From Eublepharis macularius (Eukaryota > Chordata > Lepidosauria > Squamata > Eublepharidae), in NCBI RefSeq assembly GCF_028583425.1, contig NC_072801.1, positions 24,076,001-24,140,000 on the forward strand: a stretch of 64,000 bases of DNA, in the 5' to 3' direction. The position numbers were made by a program, and so were the translations under genes. The notes under the pieces are model-generated. The model was not told the DNA's origin. It saw only the letters and a list, made by a program, of their open reading frames with translations, and made no database searches. This document shows positions 48,401 to 57,524 of the stretch, in pieces. The stretch's first letter is position 1, and each line of letters opens with the position of its first letter.

Positions 48401-49659
48401 AGCCCTGGATATGAGAAGGGAAAATAGTACTGGGAAATCTTATGGGCAAGATTGGGGCAGGAAGAGGAGTCGAGGCTTGATGTGAGTTACACCACAAGGC
48501 TTACAAGTGTACATTCTCCATCAGGGGAAAAAGGAGGCGCTGATGCAGAAAGAGTAGGTGTGCATCCTGTCATAAATAAACAGAATTAGCAGTTACCTAT
48601 ACTGGATGGTGAGGGAGGTCAGAGGTTCAAATTTATCTTTATTGTATGTCTGCCTATAACTTCACCTGGGATTCAGGAGTTGCCTAGCAGTAGATAATAT
48701 CCGGTGAACACTTGTGAATGAGCCTGCAATTTACACTTGGATTGTTGCTGTTATGCATGGGTCTAAATACAGTGTGGGATCAATAGAATTGATTGTTGTG
48801 TCTCAGTGCGAACGTTAGTTGTTGTTAGAGCCCAGAGATATGGATGGTAGTGTTAATGAATGCAATCCAATGTACTCAATTGCATAGACTAAAAGGAAGT
48901 AGAGCAAGAAGGTTAAGGTTTCGGTTTGCTTGTTGGGGGAAGAATGAACCATGGCAACCACAGGATATCTGGGATTTGGGGATTGCAGGTTACTCAGTGA
49001 AACCAGGATGTGGAGGTGGGGGTGGCATGGGGAGAGAGAGAGAGAAACAAACTGACTGAAAAAGGTAGCATTCATCATCATTAATCTATCCCGTAAAGAT
49101 ATTTTGGCTTCTATTCTAAAGAGTATGCCTGGCTCTGGTAACCTTGCCTCATTTCCCTGTGTCTAGTCTAGTCTAGTCTAGCAAGTGCAACCTGGGCACA
49201 GGGTTTGTAAATTTTTGTTGGTCTTCAGTAGGAAAGCAAGATTTGAGTCCAGTGACCCCCTCAGAGACCAGCAAGGTTTTCAAGATTGAAGCTTTCAAGA
49301 GTCAAAGCTCCTTTCTTCAGATATCTGATGAAGGAAGCTTTGGCTCTCAAAAGCTTAAACTCTGAAAATCTTGTCGGTCTTTAAGGTGTCACTGCACTCA
49401 AATCTTGCTGTGATTTTTTTGCAGATCCTTCTGTGGGACTAGGCTGTCTGCTCAAAATGAATAATGGTGGACAGGAGGATAAATGCAGGATAATGGTGGT
49501 TGTGAGCACTGATGAAGATATTAGAGAGGAAGGCTCATAAACCTAGGCAGGGTTGATTGAATGGAAAATGTTAATCTTGCCTTGCTTTCTTTTTTAGAAA
49601 CTTCAGGGAAAGCTGAACACCTGGGAGACCCTTGGCCAAAGCACCGGCTTAAGCATCAA
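33350..49659 (+). CDS. MAD1L1: Mitotic arrest deficient 1-like 1, N-terminal ~322 residues (gene continues past window)
   Basis: MAD1 is the kinetochore-bound coiled-coil scaffold that recruits MAD2 for the spindle assembly checkpoint. Coding exons are 33337-33481 (ATG at 33350), 35312-35452, 39208-39387, 42034-42158, 44852-44933, 46807-46937, 47215-47329 and 49598-49659. All are GT-AG with consistent phases, giving 322 residues plus two bases. The protein starts [18 protein letters not shown] (human MEDLGENTMVLSTLRSL) and is mostly heptad-rich coiled coil. Human-like blocks include [31 protein letters not shown] and LELENE. The MAD2-binding motif and C-terminal RWD-like domain lie beyond 64000; no further exon was found after 49659. 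A first exon at about 29.4-29612 belongs to this gene and has an in-frame ATG at 29575. Human MAD1L1 has 718 residues, so a little under half is here. Confidence 0.96.
33680..34178 (-). repeat. tRNA-derived SINE (second family) split by MITE B
   Basis: Left part catgaagctgccttatattg; right part from 34030 continues with ctatagtctgtcaaggtcag, aagatgccggggattgaacc and gggaccttctgcatgtc. Confidence 0.85.
33715..34029. mobile_element. hAT-like MITE, family B copy 2, nested in a SINE
   Basis: Ends are CAGGGCTTCTTTTT / AAAAAAGCCCTG with the exact 8-base TSD ctcagacc (33707-33714 and 34030-34037). Confidence 0.92.
34295..34440 (-). repeat. Degenerate Sauria-type SINE, reverse
   Basis: It contains ttatcttcacaacaatccta, tgaggttgataaggc and tgcccaaagtctctcag. 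Confidence 0.55.
34885..34985 (+). mobile_element. MITE family C, 5' fragment
   Basis: It contains aaggtccccagccttttaaa, gagcacctttgggattctga and caaccacaaaatagctg; truncated after ~100 bases. Confidence 0.65.
35312..35452 (+). CDS. MAD1L1: MAD1L1 exon 3
   Basis: A 141-base phase 0 exon after ggatcag and before gtagtg. It encodes [18 protein letters not shown] and on to ANTNARNYE, 47 residues as in human. Confidence 0.95.
35690..36125 (-). repeat. LINE 3' end (CR1/L2-type), reverse
   Basis: It starts with tttatatctcacctttctgc, has A-rich ttaaaatcgaccaaagc and attaaaacagttaaaatc blocks, and a reverse coding remnant with aaaaggccctgtcttgggtt. Confidence 0.65.
36660..36860. other. AT-rich, motif-dense unique segment in MAD1L1 intron 3
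   Basis: No repeat match within the window. It has POU/homeobox-like words: ttttgcataatcc, catgtaaatcc, gattagcagag and gctaatcaattt. A conserved enhancer is possible but cannot be shown here. Confidence 0.25.
37120..37325 (+). repeat. CR1-like LINE 3'UTR fragment
   Basis: It contains agaacctccatattcagagg, cctctctgcccagtt and tctgatccagcagggctctt, then cttatga. Further copies are at 37852 and 42410. Confidence 0.65.
37852..38140 (+). repeat. CR1-like LINE 3'UTR fragment
   Basis: It contains aattccctgccaggggatgt, ggctttaaaagacagattca, tggaggagagatcc and gatccagcagggctctta. Confidence 0.7.
38345..38600. repeat. Two old, opposite-facing copies of the fold-back repeat
   Basis: The first has ttagtccagcggtgcctgaa and aagctttcgtgagtcagatg. 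The second, from 38503, has agatctaacaagatttattt, aagagtcagatctcattgca and gtgctgttggacccc. Confidence 0.5.
38785..38985 (-). repeat. Sauria-type tRNA SINE
   Basis: Reverse copy: atcctcacaacaaccctgtg, gactggcccaagatcaccca and aacctgggtctcccagatgc. Confidence 0.85.
39208..39387 (+). CDS. MAD1L1: MAD1L1 exon 4
   Basis: A 180-base phase 0 exon after tttctag and before gtaagc. It encodes [20 protein letters not shown] and ends [10 protein letters not shown]; all coiled coil. Confidence 0.95.
39438..39795 (+). mobile_element. hAT-like MITE, family C, 51 bases after MAD1L1 exon 4
   Basis: It starts cgggagtccccaaacttttt, then ccttttggaattctgaaata. It ends ggctggaatgttgggggctc. No clear TSD. Confidence 0.75.
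39900..40890 (+). repeat. LINE fragment (L2/CR1 clade), post-RT region and 3' tail
   Basis: Translation shows the clade's post-RT hallmarks TSRLDYCNV and, later, an LHWLPV-like stretch with [10 protein letters not shown]. The 3' end is gtggggtataagtattttaa followed by an A-rich tail. The reading frame is broken in several places. Part of 40570-40840 may be another inserted repeat. Confidence 0.75.
41205..41420 (+). repeat. tRNA-derived SINE, second family
   Basis: It contains gccgtggctcagtgataggt (A box), cccaggttcagttccc (B box), agacaatactgaccttgagg and gacagcttcatgtgttc. Confidence 0.85.
42034..42158 (+). CDS. MAD1L1: MAD1L1 exon 5
   Basis: A 125-base exon after cttttcag, ending in phase 2 before gtgagt. 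It encodes [20 protein letters not shown] and ends LLEQLEAQR. Confidence 0.95.
42410..42770 (+). repeat. CR1-like LINE 3'UTR fragment
   Basis: It contains agacagattcatcgaggaga, aaagggaacctccattgtca and ggatggaccactggtctgat. A second partial unit follows at 42718. Confidence 0.7.
43225..43915 (+). repeat. CR1 LINE 3' end
   Basis: Classic CR1 3'UTR words occur in order: gtgtccagaggagggcaaca, gaggagaagactgacaggtg, aggaagaatttcctgacaga, aacaggcttccttgggaggt and ggttggactagatttttctt. It ends ctatgttgctatgattcc, as in CR1 octamer tails. Confidence 0.9.
44028..44235. mobile_element. MITE family D, reverse copy
   Basis: It starts tagggttgcaaacg. The interior has gctgccattttcctcggggg and ctggagatcagttgtaattc. 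The ends are eroded and no TSD was found. Confidence 0.75.
44852..44933 (+). CDS. MAD1L1: MAD1L1 exon 6
   Basis: An 82-base exon after gaaatag. The first base completes Lys, then [18 protein letters not shown] and on to KKDQKIQ, phase 0, before gtgagg. The acceptor tract is weak. Confidence 0.9.
44965..45375 (+). mobile_element. hAT-like MITE, family C, 31 bases after MAD1L1 exon 6
   Basis: It contains ggcacctttggaattttgac and cacaaaatggctgccacagg, and ends with gttggggacccctg. The extreme 5' end is lost. Confidence 0.75.
45641..46598 (+). mobile_element. 5'-truncated LINE with a 231-codon open frame and TSD
   Basis: An 11-base TSD, tcattcctcaa (45641-45651, 46588-46598), flanks the copy. 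The frame 45667-46362 encodes the C-terminal part of a non-LTR retrotransposon ORF2. It has a Cys-Cys-His-Cys-like patch ([18 protein letters not shown]) then [10 protein letters not shown], typical of the end of such proteins. About 210 bases of 3'UTR lead to an ATTC repeat tail. No RT domain is present. The clade is not determined. This is not a host gene. Confidence 0.85.
46807..46937 (+). CDS. MAD1L1: MAD1L1 exon 7
   Basis: A 131-base exon after tttgacag. It encodes [20 protein letters not shown] and ends REENAYL plus AG, before the donor gttagg. Confidence 0.95.
47215..47329 (+). CDS. MAD1L1: MAD1L1 exon 8
   Basis: A 115-base exon after ttcccag. It encodes [20 protein letters not shown] and ends VALELENE, phase 0, before gtgagg. 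Confidence 0.95.
47505..47860 (+). mobile_element. MITE family C, diverged, after MAD1L1 exon 8
   Basis: It contains caggcacctttagaattttg, agcccaaaatggctggcaca and ggagatggagccaaacc. The right limit is uncertain. Confidence 0.6.
47935..48000 (-). repeat. Fold-back repeat fragment, interrupted by MITE B
   Basis: It contains taacatttatttctaatacg, aagtcacagctggcttcatc. The MITE copy follows at once. Confidence 0.5.
48009..48407. mobile_element. hAT-like MITE, family B copy 3 (longer variant)
   Basis: Ends are CAGGGCTTTTTTTT / AAAAAAAGCCCTG. The TSD is gatatggc (48001-48008) versus gatatgag (48408-48415), 6 of 8 matching. At 399 bases it is longer than the others, with an extra block near 48050-48130. 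Confidence 0.85.
49255..49425. repeat. Fold-back repeat, short head-to-head copy
   Basis: The two halves, about 49268-49325 and 49323-49375, are complementary around agatatct (ttttcaagattgaagctttc against its diverged complement). The right half continues into the family's ggtctttaaggtgtcactgc block. Confidence 0.7.
49598..49659 (+). CDS. MAD1L1: MAD1L1 exon 9 (last one in window)
   Basis: A 62-base exon after cttttttag. It encodes [20 protein letters not shown] plus two bases, before the consensus donor gtaagt. Confidence 0.93.
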
Positions 49660-49785
49660 GTAAGTTCAAGGGATGGCAGTAAAATTCTGGGTTTCCATGG
49701 GTTTTTTTGTAGCCAGGCTGTCATAAGAGAACCCTTTATTTCTCTTCGTCCTCCAAATGAAGAGTCCTCTTCCTTTTCTCTTAGG

Positions 49786-50095
49786 TCGGGGTCCCCAACA
49801 CGACCCTTTTCTTGTTGCCTGCCAAGTGTATACAGAAAGTGAGATTTTGCCTAGCAGGGCTTCTGATTGGCTATCAGGGATCTGATTGGCTGTGCAGAGT
49901 TGAAGGCATCCTGTTAAACTGAGCTTCTGTCCGAATGTTGATGAGTTATTTATGCATAATCTTGTTCCCTGACATTTTGTGTTTAGCGCCGCCTCCTGCG
50001 GTAGCCGTTTTGTGGCTGCGCCCACCATCCTATGTCAGGCTTCCAAAGGTTCCTGCAGGCTCAAAAAGGTTGAGGATCTCTGTTATAGGCAATAG
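49786..50095 (-). mobile_element. hAT-like MITE, family C, reverse, 127 bases after MAD1L1 exon 9
   Basis: It contains cggggtccccaacacgaccc, gccgcctcctgcggtagccg and gcaggctcaaaaaggttgag, the complement of the other copies. Confidence 0.75.
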
Positions 50096-51319
50096 GTGTG
50101 TAGGTGTGTAAATGGTATCTGAGAATTTACAGGGGGAGGCACCGTTGATGAATCACCAGTCTCTGTCACATTCAGTTAAGCAGCAGTTCAGGCTGCACCT
50201 CTCTAGAGATGTTGCCAGATGGTTTGACAAAGTCGAGGGATCTTGTTTTAGAATTACTCAGTGGCGATCAGGGGCTACATCCATTACCCTTATCAACAAG
50301 GATACTTTTGGCCTAGTTTACATATGGATCCATAAAATGTCTGTTGAAATGGCTTTCTCTTTCTTACTTCTCATTTAAAAGGTTAGCCCTTTTACATTTC
50401 TCTCTGCTTTACTGCTTTTCCCACTCCCTTAAAGTGGCATTACCTTTTACAGCACACCCGCCATCCAGCCCTAAAATGTTTTGCGTTTGCAGGGCTGCTG
50501 TGCTAAAGTTTGAAAGTTCCCATGAGGTGTCTAAGCATTAGGTTATACAATTTTCAGGTAACTGGAGTGAACGCTTTTGAGGAATCCTATAAGATATATT
50601 GACCCATTATGCAGGGCACTTTCTCTACTCCCCGAAGACTTTAATGTTCTGTCTTCCTCTTCTAAAAGTGATTTTGACTGTGTAACTTCTCTACTTAAAA
50701 TGGCGTTCTACTTTGGCAACCCCACGCTTTGGGCTCCAGGGGTTCCTTCTACCCAACTTTATTCTGACAGGCAAAAGCAGTGAATGATACAGGCTTTTTC
50801 TCAGCTTGTGTTGCTTAATTAGTTAATTTATGCCTGGGAGTGAAGTGGAACCGAGAGCTGTTTTCTGATACAGACAAATAACCACTTCATTTAAAATGGG
50901 AATACTCTGTGCAGACGTCAGTGAGATTTCTGATTACCCCATGTTGTTTTAACACTGCTCGTTAGGGATATTTCTTCACTCTTGGAAAAAAAAGGAACCA
51001 CAGTCCGGAAAATTCATTCTTTTATACAATTGGACAGAGTGGTGTTGGGTATGAAGAACTGCTCAGCTCTCAGGCCCTTTGGCGTGCATTGGGTTTATTG
51101 AGGCAGGAATAGAGCCACACCAATGTTGACTTCCCAGTCGCGTTCCTGGAGAGATGGGTAAGAGTGGATTACCCAGAAGGAGAGAATTGCTGGTCTCAGA
51201 TGGTGAACAGAAAGTGAGTTCAGTTAGTTCACCTCCTAAGCAGGAAGTAAAAAGCATATATTACGGGTCTTCAAATGAGAAGCTCTGTGGAACTACCAAG
51301 CCGATGAGAAGAAGCAGCT

Positions 51320-51485
51320 TATTTATTCATTCTCTCCATTTATCCCACCGTTTTCTCTCCAGTGGGGACCCACAGAGGTGCACAACACACTCCCCTTCTC
51401 CATTTTGCCCTCACAACAGCAACCCTGTGAGGTGGATAGGCTGGGAATGTGCGGATGGCCCAAGGGCAGGCTTCCATAGCATGGC
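51320..51485 (-). repeat. Sauria-type SINE, reverse, partial
   Basis: It contains atttatcccaccgttttctc, cagtggggacccacagagg and caaccctgtgaggtggat. Confidence 0.75.
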
Positions 51486-52599
51486 CACTCCTGGCGTAGC
51501 TTTTGATGCTCCTGTGATTTGTTGGTCTTGTCCAGGTTATGTTTGTTGATTTTTCTATAGTCATTCATTCTCTGAACAGTCTGACAGCCAAGGGATTGGC
51601 CTATAAACCTTAGAAACAAATAAACATGCTGGTAAAATATTTTGAACACCTTAGGCTGTATATTTCATATAGTGTTGTATGCACTGCTCACCTTTGCATG
51701 TTTTGGTGTAAAGAAAATGGCTTGATGGCACAGGAAACTGGGAAGTTCTAACAGGACCTTGTTCTCTGTATCCTAAAATGTATTACACTTTATCGACTGC
51801 TTCCGTTGCCTTCTCTTATAGTCATATGACCCATGAAGTGACTTTTGGAAAGAGTAGTTATGTTTTTGATTTTCTCAAAATAACCAAGCTCTTAGTTTTC
51901 AGGAAATACTTCGAATTTTTCCAATTATGATCCACCAGATGGCACAGTTCCTCTGGCTGGATTGGGAAGCAGATTTCATTTTACTCTGTTAGGTTCCTTG
52001 GCAGTAGAATAAATCTCTTTAAAGCCCAGAAAGGATTATAAGCATATCGGTTAGGTGAGGTTTGTAGTATTCCCCTCTGATAAACAGCCAGGGGAGAAGG
52101 CACCTGTTTTCAGGTGGCTAGCCTTGCGACCTGACAGGAAATTGGTGGTTTCTTCCTTTAGTGGGCTTTGGCCAGTAAAGACTTTACTATCTGAGCTTTA
52201 AAAAAAGCATAAAATGTGTTAGGTTGATGTCCAGGAATGGGTTTTTGCCTCTTTTATGGTTATAACCTTGGTGCACTGACTCTTGCAGAGTAAACTTGCC
52301 TCTTTTCAGGGAAGAAAAAGCTATTTAGCATATCGAGGTTACGGCTTGCAAGACAGACATCACCTGCTTAGCTAAATCACACTCCGTAAAACTGTTCACG
52401 TTAGGCATGATTTAATGGTTTTATGTCAACAGTGAATTCCAGTTGGAAACCAGGCCGTGTAGCGCAAACTACAAGAAGGCAGTTTTGGCTTGGGTGCTGA
52501 GAATTGCAAGGCTGATGGTGCGAAATGGAGGCATACCTGTAAGAAGTTGGGTCATCAGCTGGTGACAGTCCGGAAGGCATTGTGTATCAGATTCTTCTG

Positions 52600-52740
52600 T
52601 GCAGATCCAGAGGAGTTAGCTGTGTTAGTCTGTAGTTGCAAAATAGTAGAGTCCAGTAGCACCTTTAAGACTAACCAGCTTTATTGTAGTATAAACTTTC
52701 GAGAACCACAGCTCTCTTCATCAGATGCATGGAGAGTATG
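52600..52740 (-). repeat. Fold-back repeat copy
   Basis: It has aggagttagctgtgttagtc, gtagagtccagtagcacctt and ttcatcagatgcatggagag. This copy shows the terminal block and body in the unfolded order. Confidence 0.8.
52689..52728 (-). other. Hammerhead-ribozyme-like core with the canonical CTGATGA
   Basis: On the - strand: GCAT, CTGATGA, extra A, stem II GAGAGC/GTTCTC (six pairs including one G-U) closed by TGTG, GAAA, GTTT, ATAC. Stem I pairs at three of four positions. Confidence 0.5.
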
Positions 52741-53019
52741 AAGAAATATTTCAAAAACAAAATCCACTGGGAAGCTGCTGAATTGGAATTCATATGTAAA
52801 TTTGACTCAGTCAGATTTGGATCAAATAGAGACTCCGGATGGTTATCTCATTACCAAAAGTAACTGCCTTCGGGCATTCCAGTCAGATTCAGCAATGGAG
52901 GGAAGGGGTCACACCCAGCCTGGATTGTGCACTCCACCTCTTTCATGACTTTTGCCACTGATTTACATTTACATGGCCCTCAACTAGCCAAAGAGGTGAG
53001 TGTCAACCTGGTTTCTGAG

Positions 53020-53225
53020 AGCTGGTGGGGAGTAGTGGTTAGAGTGTTGAACTAGGATCTGGGAGACCTGCGTTGAAATCCCCCCTCTGCCATGGAAGCA
53101 TGCAGGGTCTAACCTACCTTGCAGGGTTGTTGTGAGGATATAGTGGAGTAGAGGAGCAGGATGGTAAGCTACTTTTGAGTTCCCAATGCAGAGGAAGGTG
53201 GGGTATAAATGACTGATTTGTCTCC
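53020..53225 (+). repeat. Sauria-type tRNA SINE
   Basis: It contains ggggagtagtggttagagtg, gatctgggagacctgcgttg, ttgcagggttgttgtgagga and aggtggggtataaatgactg. Confidence 0.85.
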
Positions 53226-53279
53226 TGAAGCACCTGTGGGATTAATTGGTTGACAGAAAGATATGAGAGAATTTAGCAT

Positions 53280-53830
53280 GTTTCTTTCTTTTTAAAAAAC
53301 TTTATTTTTCATTATTTAACAGCGAATTTAACAAATATATAACAATAACATTTGCAATACATTTTTTGTTATTTATGATTTTAATTCTTTGAAAGATTTT
53401 TGAAGGGTAAAGTTCTATGTTGTGCAGCGTTGGGTTTTGTTTGATTGGTTGAAGTTTTGGTTGATGATTCGTTTTGTCTACTTAATCAGTGTTATTTGAT
53501 AATATGTTAATAAGGTACAGTTATATTTCTGGTTTTACATCATTGGCAGTGATGAATTAAAAAAACGGATACCATTTCTCTGTGAATTCAGTTGGTTTGG
53601 GATAAATCTCCGCTTTAATAAGACCATCTGTAACTTTTTCAATTATGAAGTGTTCCCATATTTTACTGTACCAGTTTGTGGGGGCTTTTTCTGATTTCCG
53701 TTTTGTGGCTGTTGTTGTTTTGGCAGCTACTAAGAGAGTTCTTATAAGATCCCGTTTGATTTGTGGAATGTTTGTATTGTGCCATTAGCCTAAGAAGATT
53801 ATTTCTGGTTTCGTTGGAATGGTGTGGCCC
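53280..53830 (-). repeat. L1 LINE 3' end, reverse
   Basis: A T-rich start (complement of the A tail) is followed by a reverse-strand coding remnant that reads RTLLVAAKTTTATKRKSEKA and then NWYSKIWEHFIIEKVTD, matching the C-terminus of L1 ORF2. Confidence 0.7.
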
Positions 53831-55644
53831 ATTATTTGTGGTGTGTGCTTCTTTTCCAGAGGAGTTAAAACTCTGTGATACCAGTAGTAAACTGGCAGGT
53901 CCCTTTGTGGATCATAACAGCGTCACCCTCAGGCAAGATAGGCATGGTCGGGTAACTTAATTGTGCCAGCAGTGCAAGGCAGAAAATTCTTTTTTGGCTC
54001 TGCTTCAGCAGGTTGATGTGTGTAAGGCTGGTTTCTGCCTCTAAGTGCCAATCAGCAAAGAGGAGTGGGCATGGAAACATGGGTGCAATGCCATGCGCAT
54101 TTGCATTATTAAATGTAATGGGGGGGGGAGAGAAGATATTGATGTGGCCAGAGAGAGAACATTCCTTAATACCCCCCCCCCCCATATTTTAAGTGCCTGT
54201 ATCGAAAACAAGATATAAAACCCTTACCACTCTGGGCATCTCAGATGCAGAGGAGTTCATAATCATAACTACCTTTCCTTGTGTGAAGAAGCGCTATTGT
54301 TATATTTTTTGCAGAAGAGAAATGGGTGCGGAATCTTGAGGAATTGGGGCTGTCGTTTTTGTGACTTACTCCTGATAAGCATTTCTTTTCTTTCAAGGAC
54401 AGCAGTGCTGGTGTGGGAGAGAAACATAAGTAATAGCTTTTTTTTCTGTGAATGACCATTTTTATCAAGCAAACTACTTGCTGATTCACATCATTATAGT
54501 TGCCTTCTACGTTCTTGGAAGATAAAGATCACAGCAGCCGCTGCTGGAATTACAGCCCCATTTCCATTTGCATTACTTGACTTGACAATAAAAAAGTGAA
54601 GATGGGAGCTTCTTCTCATTCTCTTTCAGCCAAACCCACCCATGATTTTAAGCTCTTAGCAGCTCGGAGAGCGGAGGAGAGTGGAACTTGCGGATATAGT
54701 CGTGGGGTAAACAAATGTCCAGAACTGCTTCCGATGACGGGGCTGCCATTTCTGGATACAGTAGGCTGTGTCTGTGTTGCAGTCTAAAACACTCTCAAGG
54801 CTCCGTTTTAGGGGAACCTTTGTTTTGCAGACAGCAAGAAATAACTTAACACTCAGAATCCCGGTGGAGGTGGGAACCATGAAAACGATTTTATAACTTT
54901 ACCGTTATGTTAGGATGTTTTGGGTATCAAGGAGGTCACTTTCAGACTGTGTACAGCATGGATGTGTCAGTTTTGTGAAAAATGCGGTATTAGGCAACTA
55001 AACTATTCCAGATATACTGGAAAACTGCAGCCATTGATATATAATATGGCCTTTTGAATGAAAGAAAGGGCCCGTCAGCAACCTGGTACTCCAAGATCAG
55101 CTTTACCTTTCCTTGGAAGTATTTAAGACCGATTAGATCAAGGGACAAATCCAGAATCTTTGGGGGCTGTTCAGAAGGTTTCATTCGAACTCTGCCTACA
55201 GTTGCAGAGCGAAGGATATCCTCAGTGACAATTCCAAGATGCGAAAACTACACAGTGCCTGTAATTTTTTTCCCCGTAGTTAGCTATGATTTATGAGCTG
55301 CAAAAAGATTGCAGCTTCATGATGGTTTGTTCACAAGCTTCCTTATGTCAAACAAGCTGTCACATCACAGTGGGAATTTGCTGAATATAGAATAGGAAGA
55401 TAAATATTAAAGAGGAACACAGCTATTCTTTGCTTTGCCTCTCGTCGCTGCTGTTTTGAAGCTCCCATGGAATCAGGTTGGCTGTGTCTGTTTATATAAG
55501 ATGTGGGCTGAAACTGCTCTGGCAGAGGCACTTTTCTGTTATGCTCTTATGTTCATTCATGAGTGCTAAGGAGCTCAGGGAAACACATGACAAACTGAAG
55601 CATCTCCTTGCAGTGCTCTGGGAGCAAAAGAGCTATTTGGACTG

Positions 55645-55800
55645 CTGTAGTTACTTGGGTTCGAATCCTGCCTCTGCTGCAGAAGCTTGCTCGGCGGAAT
55701 TTGGGCCAGTCTCACACTCTCACCCTAACTGTCCTCACACGGTTATTGTTAGGGATAAAATGGAAAAGGGGAGAATGATCTTGTAAGGCTCCTTGATGTC
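55645..55800 (+). repeat. Sauria-type SINE, partial
   Basis: It contains cttgggttcgaatcctgcct (B box), ttgggccagtctcacactct and agggataaaatggaaaagg. Confidence 0.7.
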
Positions 55801-55904
55801 CCGCTTGGTCCCATAAATATTTCAACTGTAGTCACCATAAAGACAGCAGCTTGAGCAAATCCCACATCTAATCTCATCACTCTTAATTGAGGAAAAGGGA
55901 AGGA

Positions 55905-56005
55905 GAGAGGCCGAGGTTCAGTGGCAGAGTATCAGCTTTGAAGGCAGAAAATCATCAGTTCAGTCCCCGGCATCTGCAGTGAAAAGGATCAGGTAGAAAG
56001 TGCTG
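55905..56005 (+). repeat. tRNA-derived SINE (second family), 5' fragment
   Basis: It contains ccgaggttcagtggcagagt (A box), atcagttcagtccccggcat (B box) and aaaggatcaggtagaaagtg. Confidence 0.7.
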
Positions 56006-56949
56006 TGAACAGACCAGTGAAAAGCTCCTCATTAAGCTGTCCTTGTCCACCCACCAAAGCTGGAGCTTGTCTGTGCTCTCCTTGCATCAACAGCCCATCC
56101 ATAAGAAAGCGCCCCAGGCAGCCAGGAACAGTGGGGAGTTTAGCCCCAGCCTCCCACTCTGAGTCAAACACTCGAGGCAAGGCACAGTGATTGCAAGCAG
56201 CAGTGCTGAGACTTTCCAGAAAGCGGCCTTCTCTTGTAAGACTGGCTGGGACCTGGGCAGCAGCATCCTTCCTGCAAACCTCTGTGCTCTGTCATCAAGA
56301 CCTCAAGTTCATGTCACTCCCTTCTCCGTCTTCACTCACACCTTGATAGACCAAGGGACCAAATTAAAAAATGCAGGAGGCCTGGCTGTCGGCACCCAGA
56401 AGTATAGTATGCGGAGCCTTGATCTCCTCCGGCAGTCCAGTTTTTATGTCCTGGCATGCCCATTTTCAGTAAGCGAAGAGGTTGTAGAAAAAAGCAAGTG
56501 CTACGGTTGCTTTTCAAGTATGGGATGACTCTTGAAGAATGTAAATGGCTTGAATCTTTATACTGTGAGATTTCTAGAACCTGCTTTCATGGAAAAAAAG
56601 CCTCTTCGAGGTAAGCAGTTGTGAAATTATAATTTAAATAGCAGAGCCTAATGGGCAAAAGGATTGAGTGGGGCAGTCAGGAAGGTTCAAATGTTCACAT
56701 CTTACTTTTGTTCAGCTTGCCTCTTTGACCCTCTGCAAACAAAAGAGCTGCCAGCTCTTTGACTTTGATATATATTTGTCCTTCTGTTCGCTTTTGAACT
56801 ATCCTGTGTGTTTCAGTGCTGAAAACTTCGAGACTTAAAATGGTCCAACTCTCTGTCTCAGCTTTTGCTGAAAGCATGTAACTGGTAGGTCAAACTAGAC
56901 ATCTTTCAGATGTACTCACAGGTCATTTTGAAAACTGTCAGTTGCCACT

Positions 56950-57178
56950 AGTGCATGCATATGAAGCTGACTTATGCTGGGACAGTTGGTCGTATCAAGG
57001 TCGGTCTTGTTTATTCAGAATGGCAGTGGCTCTCCAAGGTCTCAGGTTATGTCTTTCACATCACCTCCTACCTGATCTTTTTAAACTGGAGATGCTGGGG
57101 ATTGAACCTAAGATGTTCTACATACCAAGCAAAGGCTATACTGTGGAGCCAGGGCCCCTCCTTGAGAAGACCCTCTGG
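56950..57178 (-). repeat. tRNA-derived SINE, second family
   Basis: Reverse copy: catatgaagctgacttatgc, cacatcacctcctacctgat, aactggagatgctggggatt and gatgttctacatacc. Confidence 0.8.
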
Positions 57179-57418
57179 TTAACCATCCTCTCTGCTTGAT
57201 TCACAATCACTGTGGAAGAGGAAAGAACAGGCTTTCCCCTCCTCTATGGTGTTTGCTTATGAGTGAAGGGGAGTTTCTAATTTGGGGTGACTTTGGAGCT
57301 AGGGATTGGTGCTCACTTCAGGCACATTAATGGGAACCAAAGACATACGCTCTTGCTCAGTGATGTGGTGTGTGTGGTCCTTTCTGATGTGGCCAGTTTA
57401 GCAAACATTTGTGTTGCA

Positions 57419-57524
57419 AAATCAAAAAGAGTCCAGTAGCACCTTTAAGACTAACCAACTTTATTGTAGCATAAGCTTTCGAGAATCACAGTTCTCTTCG
57501 TCAGATGCACGGCTAACTCCTCTG
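57419..57524 (-). repeat. Fold-back repeat, 106-base copy with 13-base TSD
   Basis: The TSD catttgtgttgca is at 57406-57418 and 57525-57537. The copy reads aatcaaaaagagtccagtag through cttcgtcagatgc and then ends cacggctaactcctctg, which is the family's other terminus in inverted orientation. Confidence 0.88.
57469..57508 (-). other. Hammerhead-ribozyme-like core
   Basis: The - strand order is GCAT, CTGACGA, A, GAGAA...TTCTC, GAAA, GCTT, ATGC. It resembles minimal hammerheads with a 2-bp stem III that act as dimers. Confidence 0.5.

Noticed and set aside
55054-55296. 80-codon frame as the next MAD1L1 exon
   Set aside because: Residues do not match the expected coiled coil and the splice sites are absent.
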